The notes below the pieces were generated by a model that searched no databases, was not told the DNA's origin, and was given only the letters and a program-made list of their open reading frames with translations. Below are positions 1 through 11,112 of a DNA stretch of 64,000 bases, piece after piece. Every line of letters starts with the position of its first letter. The stretch's first letter is position 1. The translations under genes and the position numbers were made by a program. Source of the DNA: Taenia hydatigena. Lineage: Eukaryota > Platyhelminthes > Cestoda > Cyclophyllidea > Taeniidae. The stretch lies in the NCBI GenBank assembly GCA_036345935.2, contig JADWOT020000004.1, forward strand, positions 8,700,734 through 8,764,733, in the 5' to 3' direction.

Positions 1-326
1 GCAATGCAATGCACGCCTACTTCGTGGATGGTGTGAAGAGTGGGTGCGTGTTAGGCACTGTGTAGGTCGGAAAAACAGCGCCTTCTTTCTTTCCTTCTTC
101 TTCTTCTCATCCTGTCCTCAAAGCCACTCACCTCGTCCACACGAAGAGTTGCTAGCATTGGTGCTGTGCCATTGAGGGGTGCGGCTTCTCGAGGCACCAT
201 TTCACTGTCACATCAACGCGCACTGCCCTGTCCACGCAATGTGGTCCGCCCTGTCCGCCTTTTAGCAAGACATTGGCATAATGAGATGAAGTGAACAACA
301 AGAAAAGACACAAATCGACATTGAGT

Positions 327-345
327 TGTGTGTGTGTGTGTGTGT
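327..345 (+). repeat. (TG)n microsatellite
   Basis: About nine uninterrupted TG units. The tract is much shorter in the inverted copy near 48630, as expected of a mutable microsatellite. Confidence 0.95.
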
Positions 346-448
346 CCTTTTCCATTCCACGAGCAGAAGGGCTACTCACTGGACTAATATGGCCAACATT
401 TCGCAACCAACGCAGAGATGCACTCGTGGATTTACAGCATGAGCGATT

Positions 449-475
449 GAGTGGGTGAGTGAGTGAGTGAGTGAA
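449..475 (+). repeat. (GAGT)n tetranucleotide repeat
   Basis: Imperfect GAGT/GGGT units. The equivalent region of the inverted copy (near 48510-48540) has a similar but non-identical tract. Confidence 0.85.
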
Positions 476-740
476 GCAAGGGTAGACCGCACAAGTGCCA
501 TGGTAACTCGCATTGTGACTTTGGCTTGAGAAAGGCAGAAATGCTTTGTCATTAGATGAGGTGGGTGTCTACTACTGCGAAGTACCAAGTGGACAACGGT
601 GTGGATGATGCCATTGTCGATGCAAGCAATCACTGAGACGCGAGGACTGTGTTGTGTCTCACCACCTCCCACCTTCGCATTATTTGTCGGTGGAAAGGCA
701 TTATGTGACAGACGTGTTGATGGCGTGACTGCCAAAGGGG

Positions 741-772
741 TAGACGACCACGACCACGACCACGACGACGTG
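741..772 (+). repeat. Imperfect CCACGA hexamer repeat
   Basis: Several tandem CCACGA/CGACGA units. The same motif recurs in the inverted orientation at 5400-5425 and 48195-48225 with different unit numbers, so it marks the W segment in all three copies. Confidence 0.8.
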
Positions 773-1079
773 ACAACCAATGCGCGAACACGTCAATGAG
801 GTCAGCCACATGACTGTCCTCGCCCTCGCTCTCTCCCTCCCTACCTCCATTCCTCCCTCCCCCTAACGGAAACTATATCAACCTCGACGTCTGCGTCACG
901 TAGTCATTCTACGCTTCCGACCTTCCCGACAATGGTGCGTTTCGGTTATCTCTACTCCCGCCACTTACCGACATTTCTTCCACACCATCTCCACGTATCC
1001 TCACTTCATTTCAATACCCTCACCTGTACTTTTCTCATGCCACTAACCAAGATGCACTTTCGTTGACATTTCGGCCCAG

Positions 1080-1810
1080 GAAGATGCCGCACATCGCAAA
1101 ATCACCCAACTGCCACCCGAATTGGCACTACAAATATGCAACTTCCTGAATGCGCCCGACTTCATGAACGTGTGCAAGGCAATTCCGCATTGGAGGTGGA
1201 TACTACGAAGTCGTCGTTAGCGTGAGGCACTCAATCGCTACATCAGTGGGTGGAAGTGGCTCGACAAGAATCTGTGCAAAATGCTTTTTCCACAACCCTC
1301 GTCAGACACGTATCGAGACGCAGTTGCGGCAGTGCAGTATCACATGGAGGAGGTGGATTCACTCCATATTTCCTTTCCCAACGTGGTCACCACCTCATCA
1401 AGCCGACAGTACATTGCTGTCTGCTGCCTATTCCGGAAAATGTGTACACAGCCCTCGATGCAGATGAGAGAGAATTTTGGCATTCTCCTCGCATGCTTGG
1501 ATTTAATTTCACTCTCGCCAATGACAGTTTATTGAAAAGAAGCCCTTTCGTTATGGACCATAACTTTGGACTAAATGGCTCCTATGTTGAATATTACCAG
1601 GCAAGGGGCAACTTCATGCCTAAAGTGCGCATTTCAAAAGAGGACTTCCATGACCACCTCCGCCATTTCGATTGCCTTATCTACATACCAGAAAGGGATT
1701 TTGACTTGATGGACAACCTCATTAGCTATCTTGACATTATAAAACCGCATCAGATACTAGTCATTTTAGTTTTGACAGACGACGTGCCTGATGCGGAAGA
1801 AGACATGCAT
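1080..1810 (+). pseudogene. F-box protein pseudogene, copy A (FBXO4-like family)
   Basis: An F-box is readable right after a splice acceptor (AG at 1078-1079): the core contains LPPELALQICNF and ends in HWRWIL, as in copies B and D. The frame is broken by TAG at 1218-1220. It continues in the same frame (REALNRYISGWKWLDKNL...) and then shifts by a one-base deletion near 1358, which is visible against copy C. The C-terminal part reads in another frame to about 1808, where homology ends abruptly inside the motif VPDAEE and segment X begins. An intact member would act as a substrate adaptor in an SCF ubiquitin ligase; this copy cannot encode one. The FBXO4 comparison rests on domain order and scattered hydrophobic matches only. 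Confidence 0.75.
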
Positions 1811-2750
1811 GGTAATGATAGGATCCCGCCTCCTACCAACCTACTCTACTTCTAGGCCACTGAGCTTACGACTAGATCACAAAGCTGGCCTTAGGATGAG
1901 TTTTTAATTGGAGAGTCGAAGGAACTCTGCCTATTAGCCGCATGATAGGCTGCATTTTGTCTGAACCTATACAATATTGATGAAATCAAATGGAGAAAGC
2001 AAACTTGTGCGCTTAAGATCATCTACTAAACTGATTAGGCTGACCGACAGGATCCTTTATGGTTGACATTGGTGTGGATGCATCTTAGCAGCCCATGCAC
2101 CAACTTGGTCTTGCAGCGAGTTGAAAGCCGTTGATAACTCGGACTGAGCTGGTCTCATTGTGCCACGAATACATAGAGCTAAGCCCAGAGTTCATCACGA
2201 GTGTGATGTCCTAAGAATGCAGTTAAGCCACCCAGTGCTTCGGCTGCACTGTGTTCAGCGTCGGTCTCATCGGAATGACAATCGTTATTTTGGTAGACGG
2301 TAATGATTGCATGTGGAGGTGGAAGAGAACGTGTGCCAGGTAGATATACAAGCAAGCTGGGTACTCAAAAGCGGCGGCACCCAAGTGACGTAAGTCCAGT
2401 AGGACAGAGCTATTTGTAAGAAATGATTTGGTAATTGTTTCCTTGACCTAACGTACGCTGTTGCGTATGCCATTTTATTGCATTTCCCTTTTCTATTTCG
2501 ACAAATATCCACTCGGACTCTTGTCTCGTGGTATTTGTACGTCGCAAACACGGACCACAAATGCACGAAAAGACATTACGGAAAGAATTACTGCTTGAAT
2601 GCTCATTTGTAAAGCATGCTTAGGAATATGAGGGTGATGCCATGCTCCCTCCAGCTGCCACTACCGCTTGGTCAGCTATGCCAGCTTAATGGATCTCTTT
2701 GCACTTGCTCCTTTTGATGGGCAACACGAGAGACACAATAATGCCATCTT

Positions 2751-2957
2751 TTGCTCAACATGCGGAAGATCCAATTTGGTTTACATAAATTACTCGGCCA
2801 AATTCATCACCCTCTTTTGCTTATCTTCCTTGGACTCCATTTATCGCTCACCTCTTCTTCACCTCATTCTATCCATTCGACGCACTATCACGTATACCCC
2901 AATGCAGTCGGTCTCCCTACAACTCACGCATCGTGCACACTCAACGAGGTTAAATGA
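2751..2957 (+). other. Small open frame conserved in Y copies (copy 1)
   Basis: A 68-codon frame with a hydrophobic stretch (LLLIFLGLHLSL) and a His/Ser/Thr-rich tail ending TLNEVK. The same frame, ending at the same stop just before a CA repeat, is open in all three Y copies (32680-32934 and 46104-46301). Roughly half of the differences between copies 1 and 3 are synonymous in this frame, more than expected without constraint, but the numbers are tiny. No family is recognised. It may be a chance frame in a repeat. Confidence 0.2.
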
Positions 2958-2960
2958 AAC

Positions 2961-2982
2961 AGACACACACACACACACACAC
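2961..2982 (+). repeat. (CA)n microsatellite
   Basis: About ten CA units directly after the small frame in Y. The equivalent site in the other Y copies also holds CA units (32938-32954 and 46302-46317). Confidence 0.95.
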
Positions 2983-3423
2983 GTGTGAGGTGTGATCACG
3001 CGGTCCTCCTCTCCACCCACTCACCCACTTAGCCACTCACCCACCCACCCACTTCCACAGGGATGATCTCGCAGGCCAGCCCACGCTCACGTCTCATGAT
3101 TTAAGGCCAACAACGCCAGCATTACCGAACCTGTATAAATCTACACGTTGTGATTTTGTGTACATGGACTGCGTCTCCCTCACAACATCTGCGTATGCCT
3201 CTGTGCATTCAGCTATTTTTCTGCATTCTCTAACGCAGTCATCCATCCATCCACCAACCTACACGTACCAGTCACTTCGTCCCGTCACAGGGCCACCATC
3301 ACTGTCTTTTCACATCGCATTTCCTCTTCGCATTCCACGATCCATAACCACGTCAGCCACTGAGACTACAGTCCCTGCTCAATCACACGCCACCCTCTTC
3401 CACTCCCAACACTTCACCCTCCT

Positions 3424-3474
3424 GCTCTCAAGAGAGGATCATGGTCGCGCTTGATGCAAGTGGTCTTGATTTGC
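3424..3474 (+). repeat. 51-base segment shared with 16020-16070
   Basis: These 51 bases match 16020-16070 with a single difference (A versus C in the middle of GGATC[A/C]TGG). Similarity stops on both sides apart from the GCTCTC that also ends segment Y. It sits exactly at the breakpoint where copy 1 leaves the Y consensus. Confidence 0.9.
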
Positions 3475-5019
3475 TAGCTGTGAGTGATGATCGCGGATGC
3501 TGAAAGGATATAGCAAGAGCATTGGCAAAATTAATGCATTTCTCAGAGCTGATGCATTGTATCGAACAGTGCATTGCTTGCTTTAGTATGTTGAGAAGTA
3601 GTCGAGATACCTTAGCAACACACCAGCTTGTGTATGGAGGCTTACGATTGGACGCCAATGAAAAAGTGGCATTAGTGGTGTGGTGGCACCGGGTTTCAGT
3701 ACCCACTGGGTGGAGATGGACTCACACGACTACCACCAGTTACTTTGACTTTGTCACTGAATCGCAAATGAAATTTGTGATCAATTACGATTGTCTATCT
3801 AGCCAAAGGCTCAAATATATCAGTGCGTCAGAAGCTTCACGCATTAAAGTTTTGAGGATGTGAAGTCATTTAGGTGCGAATTTCCCTTAAATGCGCTGCT
3901 TCATTTGACACCGTTTAATGGCTGATGAATGACACGAGCATGGAGCACATGACTTGAAGTTTATTTCGCAAGCTGTTAGCGTGTTTTTTCACTTTTGCTT
4001 TTGATATCTAGCAGAGCAGCCACTAATGGATTTGCGTTTTGTTCTTTGTTAGGGAACAGCTTTCTTCCATGGTGGTTAATAGAGGAGGTTGCTTGCAACA
4101 GGTTCTACCGCAAAAGTTGGGCTACGATGATTCACTCAACCGCGTGTTGACCTGCCTGCCCACTTGAGTCCCCACAGGTCCCATTTCTGCCCCAGAATCT
4201 TGTCATTTGCCATGAATGGAGTGCAGAACATGCACTCCATCCAGCCTTTGGCGTACATGGAAGAGGATACAATGGCCACAACTCAGATCATGATCCAAAT
4301 TATACATTTCTATAAAAAGTTAAGGACAACGGATCAAATGTCGTCTAAAGCTAGGAATTGTATAAAAATTAGCTAAGTAACTGGATGTCATGGCAAACAT
4401 GCTTGATGTTGGTTGCGTTAGAGCACCTTAGCTGTATTACATCTAGTTTCGAAGAGTTACATTGTAGAAGACAGAGCAAGAAATTGCGCCTGATAAGACA
4501 AGGGTGTCAGATCGTAGGGCAGGTCAAGTCTCGCGTCTAAGAGTGACAAGCCTACACTTGATGTGTACATGTGATGGAGTGGTGTGACTCCTACACAGTG
4601 TGATTGCTAAGAGCAGTGGAAGTGTGTTTGAAAAATAACACATGCAATTAGGCTTGGGTTTTTGGGCTGCTTTGTTCTGACTACATTCTGTTCGCCTTCT
4701 GGCGAACTCGGCATGCTCTTCAACTCGACACTTTTGCTTTCTCACACCAATTTCTGCATCGCTTTACCATTAAACGCTGCACCAATTCCTGGTCAAGGAA
4801 CGCATCAAAGCCACCCAATGAGATGGTCAGTACAAGTGGCCTTTGATCACATTGGCATCAAGGACAGTTGAGGTTTAAAACTGGTGCAACTGCTAGAATA
4901 CTGCTGTATTTCTTGTAATCCTCTCACTGCTGCTATCTAGACATATTCTACTTCACAAGAGTGTCGACTACAATGCTTCCGTACTGATTGGAGGCCTGGT
5001 GATTTACCATTCGATTGCG
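3475..5019. other. No supported gene
   Basis: Unique-looking sequence with only short unsupported frames (3522-3863 plus, 4164-4376 plus, 4524-4745 minus). A motif of about 15 bases near 4508 (AGATCGTAGGGCAG) resembles one near 51045 inside block F2, too short to call a repeat. Confidence 0.5.
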
Positions 5020-5432
5020 TCAAAATGGATGGTGGCAGGTGGTTATGCAACCGTAATTGGGTGATTTTGCGATGTGCAGCATCATCCTCGGCCTAAATGT
5101 CAACGAAAGTGCATCATGGTTAGTGGCATGAGAAAATTGCAGGTGAGGGAATTGAAATGAAGTGAGGATACGTGAAGATGGTGTGGAAGAAATGTCTGTA
5201 AGTGAAGGGAGTAGAGATAACCGAAACGCACCATTATCAGGAAGGTCGGAAGCGTAGAATGACTGCGTGACGCAGACGACGAGGTTGATATAGCTTCCGT
5301 TAGAGGGAGGGAGGAAGTAAGGGAAGGGAGGGAGGGGGAGGGCGAGGGTGAGGGTAGTCATTTGGCTGACCTCATTGACGTGTTCGCGCATTGGTTGTCA
5401 CATCGCCGTGGTCGTGGTCGTCTACCCCTTCG
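5020..5432 (-). repeat. Truncated inverted copy of segment W
   Basis: The reverse complement aligns with about 735-1115 of copy 1 and with 47860-48235. It includes the stretch just upstream of the F-box and the first few F-box codons, then diverges. No further F-box sequence follows on the minus side. The 123-codon minus frame 5020-5391 starts with the same 12 residues as the 47822-48187 frame (MREHVNEVSQMT), but the two lie in different frames in the middle, so a conserved protein is not supported. Confidence 0.8.
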
Positions 5433-7591
5433 GCAGACGCTAAAACACAACGAGGAAGATTGCGGTCACAACAACTCGAAGCGTGCTTCTTGTTGCGGCA
5501 CTCTACGCCGTTACTCATGCTATTGTTCAAATCATCCTCACCACCTCTTCTCTGCATCGCTTTGCCCTAGCAGTCTGTGCCCTTTATATCTTCACTGCTC
5601 CCCTCTTCTCCTTCCAAAGGATTTTGGAACGCAAGCATAAAAACCGTTGGATACATGCACATTAAGCGTAACTCGTGAAATAATTTCTCCTTTCTTCAAT
5701 ATTTGATGAAGCGCTTGCTAAACAACCTTACCAACAACATTCTCGTAAAGGTGTTTTATCTTAAGAGGAGTTGCTAACTTTTCTAGCCCTAGCTTTTGCA
5801 GGTCTAGACCGTAAAAGCGCTATTGCATGACCTCTTGCCTCTTGATTCGCCTTTTGCAGCTTCAATTATTTTAAAGGATTAGCCGTTGCATGCGTTCCTT
5901 AATACGGGTTGCAAGGAGCTGCGTTAATATGAATAATATTACAAATACGAAGCGGCTGTTCCTGGCAGTTGGTTAGAGAATGGTCACCGCTCCGACCAGT
6001 AGTGGTTCTGTCATCTCTTCCAGCAGCCAGATAATCGCGAAACCCTCTTAGTGAGTCCACCTCTACGAAAAGCCGTGCCTTGTTCCATCTGCATATGTGC
6101 AAACATCTTCGTTTTAAGTGCCGTGGAGCAGTGATTACTGTATACTCATCTGTCCCAAAACCTAACTCCACTTGTTGATGCAGCGAATGGAAGTTAAAGC
6201 TGTCCTCTTCTCATTTTCTAGTGTTTTCACTGCACCTACTTAAGAGATACCTGGCTTCCTCTCATTCAGGCCAGATTACATATCTCCCAGCATAGTAATT
6301 TTATGAGATGATTAATCATTGGTAGCCAATGCCCAAATACCTCAAGAGGTTAGATGCATCTCAATTTTAAATAAGAAGACCTCTTCTGCAGTCAGTAGTA
6401 AAAGGTAGCAGTCTCAACTGGTCAGATCGTTGTGCACATGATTACAATGGCGGCAATTTCGCTAATCGTAAAATAGGAGCTTTGTAAAGACTACCTGCAT
6501 TTTGCATGTCCTTGCATTGACGAAAGCCAAAAATGTTGCCAAATGTCCCCAGTGGGTGAATTGACAAAGGCCAAAGTAGGAGACCAAAACTGCCGCTAAC
6601 TTTCGCCCCATTTCCAAAATGCTAAGGCAACTTTAGCTGCAGAATGCGTCCCGTAATCACTGCACCGCAGCACACTGCTCAGCGAGGTGGAGCCAATGAG
6701 CGGGTTTTGCGCTCTGTTGGCAAATGGAAGGGATAGCAACCCCACTGCTACCCGAAAGAGTGAACATTCCCTAACTCATCGCCAAGATCAGTAACAATTC
6801 ATTCGCTTTGGTCTCTAATATTAACGGTGCAATTTTGATCGAATCCTATTTACGTTCCAGACTTACTTGCAACTCGGATGGACGGTTACTGCTGCTAAGT
6901 TCTGATAGTGGAAAGTAACTTACTTTTCAGCCTTCATGTTAACTAAGTGCTTATGGCACTTACGAGTGCGCAACAGCCTTAATTCCTGCTACGCTTTATG
7001 AAGTTTGTTTAAACGACACCAAGAATAATACCGATGAAATGGAACAAATCAATTAGGAATGAAAATAAAAGAACTCCAACAGTCACAAACCACCCAACAA
7101 TCACTTATTTTGTGAAAAAGAAATCTATGGTATATTTCTGCGCAATTTATTGCTTAGCAAGTACTGACATTTCCATGGGGCGGTTTGATGAACATTTTTT
7201 CCATACATTGGCATTCATTTTTGCAAGTAGATTTTATTTAACAACTATATTTTGCATAAATTCACCTATTTCAATGAAAGTTTTGATGTGGTTGCCCAAA
7301 ACCGTTAAGTGATGCCATTTAGCTGCAACCTGTTAGGTGGCTCAGATTGACCTCATTAACGAGAAATTACGAGCTTCTGCGTTCACTTTCCAGAAATTGA
7401 CGATAAGCCACTTCGATGAAATGCGCATGGCTTCATGTGTCGAATTTAGGCACTGATATCGCTATACAAACTTATTGCCTCACTTCTGCAACCAGCGAAC
7501 CAGTGGTTAAGTAGTACTGAAGATTCAATTCAGTCATCACGCCAATGCGGGCACAAGCACCTGCTATGCACTTGCCTAGACATGGTTACCC
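5433..7591. other. No supported gene
   Basis: AT-richer sequence with many stops in all frames and no recognisable domain, duplicate or long simple repeat. The longest frames (5899-6171 minus, 7034-7312 plus) show no supporting signal. Confidence 0.5.
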
Positions 7592-7605
7592 GTTTGACAA
7601 TTTAG

Positions 7606-8587
7606 ATGCAGAAGACTCCACAACATAAAATCACAGATCTGAATTTAGAACTGGGACTGAGAATAAGCGAATATTTTGAACTCCGCGACTTGATAGATCT
7701 TTGCACGTGTATTTCGAGTTGGAGGTGGATTCTATCGATGCCACTATTCCGCGCTCCCCTGAACCAGATCATCAACCAATGGACCTGGCTAGACAAGCGT
7801 CTCTGCCAGATGCTTTTGCCACAACCCTCACCTGGTTCCTTTCGAAATGCTTTTGAAGCTACCTGATATCAGACAGATCAAATGCGCTCTTATTATCACT
7901 TCTTGTCCGGTCTCGCACCAAACCCCTATCATAGAACCGTATGCTTTCACAAGTTGCCACATTGTGATAGCGAAGACACGTCAAGCTTGGAGGCGACTGC
8001 GCACTGGCAACTAATCGGTAATCCATTTGCTGAAATCCCTTTAATGAAGAAATTACCTTTTAGCTTGCATCTTGACTGCATGGTATCATCTCCCCACCCA
8101 TATATTATTGGTGGTAAAAGAAAGAAAAATTGAATTGGCAAGGCCACGTGATGAACCTGGCTGCTGCAACTGCACATTTCATGTCGTAGATCCTTTGCGT
8201 TTTTGCAGGAATGAACTGGCAGCTACCTTGGAAGGAATTGAGCCCCATGAACTGTTGATTATTGTGGTCCTTGTGGATCGGAGAAGAGATAAGTCAAGTA
8301 ATTGTGAGTGTCTCGTCAAGTTTCTGCAGAGTTGTGGAGGCCTCGATAGCTCTCCACTGGCTGCTGTGCCAACGAATTGGCGGCTGTGGTGCATTAACTA
8401 TCACCAACGCAAATTAGTCGGTCAATTCGCTGAACTGGTGCAGTGGGGCTGTTATGATGTGATCTCCAAAGGGATGAGATTTATAGATTTGGCGATCATG
8501 TGCGGACGAGGAGACGACGCAATTGATGCAATCACTTATGTGGTCAACGGCTGTGATGTGCCTTGTCGTTGGGTAATTTCTTTGTAA
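7606..8587 (+). pseudogene. F-box protein pseudogene, copy B (FBXO4-like family)
   Basis: The ATG at 7606 follows directly on an AG acceptor. The F-box core contains LGLRISEYFELRDLIDLC and ends SSWRWIL (residues ~13-43). A linker with WTWLDKRLCQMLLPQPS follows. An in-frame TGA at 7864-7866 replaces the CGA (Arg) found in copy D. The same frame resumes with YQTDQMRSYYHFL and HWQLIGNPFAE. A one-base insertion in the A-run at 8125-8129 shifts the frame, after which the C-terminal domain is open to the TAA at 8585: strands such as ELLIIVVLVD and a last helix with FAELVQWGCYDVI. The architecture resembles F-box plus GTPase-like FBXO4. It would be a ubiquitin-ligase adaptor if intact; two lesions make it a pseudogene. 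Confidence 0.8.
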
Positions 8588-8729
8588 GGAGCGAAAAGTG
8601 CTAAATTTATGGGTTTGGTCGAAATCACTAGTGGTAGGCAAAAGAAATCACAATTAACTCAAGCAATAAGGAAGAGGACAATTGCATTTTAGCCATACAA
8701 GGAGTCGATCGCTCCTATTCCCTTCTACA

Positions 8730-9255
8730 AGGTATCAGTGGGCAGCGCGAGCCATCTGTGTGCCAAACCCTGCTCACTGCTTGTAACCACTAAGTTCCTC
8801 CGCGTCAACGAAGTGATCGCTTTATCGACAGGCACCTAGAGGGTAGCAGCAATGGCAGGATTATCGTCAGTAGCGCCCTTGTTAGCTGATGCAATGGGAA
8901 CCGCAGTGCTTCTGTAACAGCGTAAATGTTTTACTCATCGACGGTGTTGATGAATGCGCGGTGTGAAGCCATAATCAGAATGGATAATTTGGTAATATTG
9001 ACGCACGGTGAGGGACACGATGAAAGATGCGGTATGTACAACTCCATAGACAAGACATCGCGCCATAGACGCGATCTTGTGACGAAAGAAGAAGGCAGAG
9101 ATCTTGACCATCTCAGATTGACAGTCATGCTGAGTATCCTGCATAGAGAAATTGAAGGTGGTACTTTCGTGTCTGTTCATGACATAGAGACTAACACCAC
9201 CTTGGCCGCATCGCACTCCTGCTCTATAGGAGGCGCAATAGGAGAAGCCAACTGA
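8730..9255 (+). pseudogene. Decayed copy of the 172-codon frame in block D
   Basis: This aligns with 61431-61949. Here the start is GTG instead of ATG, a TAG replaces a Tyr codon near 8838, a one-base loss follows near 8900, and another stop lies just before 8926. From 8926 the frame is open to 9255. Most differences between the two copies change the amino acid, so there is no sign of recent selection. The family is not recognised. Confidence 0.4.
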
Positions 9256-10843
9256 GTGAATGGAAATAATTTACAAAGAGGCACCTAAGGGCAGCCAAAT
9301 GTCGAATACAATGGCAGCGAACAATCAGTGCTTCCAAATTAGTACCATAAGCACCATGGGCAATGAGCGGTGAATGTGGACAACGCAAGACGAATGGAAC
9401 TTACAAAAGCGGAATTGGCATAAAATGTCGGAGAAGAGGAGGCAGAAAGGAAATGGTTAACTTTGGCTTTAAGGAGCGTGAGAGTGAGGAAGCGAAATGG
9501 CGGATTACTTCTGGCCTCATTGAAGTGCGGCACATAAAATAAGATGTGATGCCTTAGAAAAGTGTAAGCAGTTGAGGTGCCATTCATCCCAGCCTGACGT
9601 CTCCCCGCTTACTGGTGCCTCTACAATAGGCGAAGGATGCTGCACAAGTGATCGTGGTCCAGTGCGTCAACTGCTGATTTCGTTCGCACAACATGATGTG
9701 CGAAGAGGCATAATGATGATGAAAGTGTGAATAAGATAAAGAAGTTTGCGATGTGCCCATAAATGTGTTAAGAAATGGCAAAGTTAGGGTGCAAATAAAT
9801 TTTTCCTTACCTTTTGCTTTTGTAAACTCTTGCCTACACTCGAGAGGAGTGTGGGTTTGATCCGACCTCTCCGGGGTGAATGGAGAGGAGTAAAGGAGTC
9901 GACAAAGATAATAAAAGGGTGGGAGTATGTAGGAAAAATGCTGCCACAATCGGATGTACGAGCATCGAGTGATAGTTGAATTAGTATATTTTAAGAGGTT
10001 TTCCATCAGCTCATCCTCCTGTTCACGAGACTGATGTGAGCACGATCGAGGGAATGGGATTAAATAAATAGAGTTGGGAATGCGCTTATAGCAGCCAAAG
10101 AATTTGCCGTGGCCACGCAGGTATCCATTGTCAAGCCAGTATGGGAGAAAATGAAGCAAAATTTAGGAAGAAGGTCAAGTTAGACAGGAGTGGCTGTTTC
10201 TTTAAATATGAAGAGGAGGATTAGTAGAGGACATCGATAAGAAAATACATTACTAAGCTCTACAAATGGCCAAGAGGGCTAAAAGATGGTTGCATTGTTT
10301 CCATTTAGGCCACAGCTTCTAATGTCAATGACATAAATTGTCATTCTATCGTCACTGATTGCGATCGCTCTAGTCACTGTTGGTAAAGGTGAGGCCATCT
10401 TAATTCCCGTGAGATAGATTTCAGTGCAGCTCTCCTAATTTAGTGTCATTTTCAGCACAATTGTAATACAATTTCGAATCGAATTGCAATCTGAGGAAAG
10501 GGGTTGGAGTGGTATTACTAATTGTTTGACGGTGAAGTTCAACCATCGTAACATTTATCTCCCCAACCACACGTATAATCCACTAATATGCCTGATTAGA
10601 TGCGAATATTCGCCTACGCGGTTCAGCATCCCTTCCACCATCCAATAATTTAGTACTTAGCGCATCTATTGATGATAAAAACGCCCAAAATTGCATCGAC
10701 CTCCCAACCGAGCCATAAATATGCAACGACTACACAGTGGATCTCTAAGTCAAGCGATTGGCGTAGACAAGTCTGCAACGATGTGCACATCGTGTGTGCA
10801 AGACCACATGTAAGTCACTGTCACCTATTTTATGTCACCTATT
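9256..10843. other. Non-coding part of block B
   Basis: Duplicated in block D at about 61950-63612. The 191-codon minus frame 9584-10159 breaks after about 50 residues in block D because of an indel, so I do not call it a gene. Confidence 0.5.
10625..10653 (+). repeat. 29-base direct repeat, left copy
   Basis: Identical to 11368-11396 (AGCATCCCTTCCACC...TTTAG). The start-to-start distance is 743 bases. The left copy lies inside block B and the right copy just outside it. Block D carries a diverged version near 63391. Confidence 0.85.
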
Positions 10844-11092
10844 CGATGGGCTTTAGAGGACCACTGAGTGGCTGGCAGTGGACTTGAGGTGTTTATCAGG
10901 AGAATTCTAGGTGTGACACGCAGCCACATGCAAACAGCTAAGAGGGAATCGGCAAGTGCAACGCGGTTCCTGAGCTGTCACGAAAGTATAGACTGCCACA
11001 ACGACGGAGCACAACAGTTCTTCAAGGCTTGTAGACATGAAGGACAATTTGGCGCTGCCTCAGTATCCGTACCTATTTCAGCAGACCTTTAG
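10844..11092 (+). pseudogene. Decayed copy of the Cys/His-rich frame in block D
   Basis: Aligns with 63613-63930. Here the shared start MGFRGPLSGWQWT runs into a TGA where block D reads TTA, and a two-base difference shifts the rest. The Cys/His-rich part (RFLSCHESIDCHNDGAQQF) is still readable in another frame. Identity unknown. Confidence 0.35.
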
Positions 11093-11112
11093 AGCAATTC
11101 CAATGGTGGAGT

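Larger units (their letters stand above)
1..1079 (+). repeat. Composite repeat copy 1, Z (partial) and W segments
   Basis: This is the upstream flank of F-box copy A. It matches the minus strand of 47892-48940 over its whole length. The first ~75 bases are the reverse complement of the start of segment Z (48857-48945 and 32955-33040), so the unit is cut by the window edge. Part of W is repeated a third time at 5020-5432. Open frames here (for example 376-780 minus and 599-799 plus) are not conserved in frame between copies, so I treat the segment as non-coding. It ends in the AG at 1078-1079, preceded by a pyrimidine-rich stretch, which looks like the splice acceptor of the F-box exon. Confidence 0.85.
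1803..3429 (+). repeat. Composite repeat copy 1, X and Y segments
   Basis: Segment X (1803 to about 2660) is closely similar to 31720-32600. Segment Y (about 2690-3429) is similar to 32680-32940 and to 46045-46759. X joins F-box copy A at 1803-1810 by way of a shared ACATGCA-like sequence. Y ends at 3429, where the similarity to 46759 stops. Copy 1 lacks about 50 bases around 2680-2700 that are present in copy 2. No transposase or reverse transcriptase motif is visible in X or Y. Confidence 0.85.
7592..11112 (+). repeat. Segmental duplication, block B (partner 60300-63885)
   Basis: Near-continuous direct similarity to 60300-63885. It starts at CGTTTGACAATTTAGATGCAG and ends near CAATGGTGG. 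The upstream and downstream flanks are unrelated. Block D has extra stretches of about 33 and 50 bases (near 62830 and 62915) that are absent here. The block carries an F-box pseudogene and two decayed frames of unknown function. Confidence 0.9.

Noticed and set aside
376..780. 134-codon minus frame in W and its 129-codon counterpart at 48158-48547
   Set aside because: The copies share nucleotides but their ends and parts of the frame differ, and low-complexity Ser/Thr/His runs come from simple repeats.
9584..10159. 191-codon minus frame in block B
   Set aside because: The duplicate in block D follows it for only about 50 residues before an indel changes the frame, and no domain is visible.
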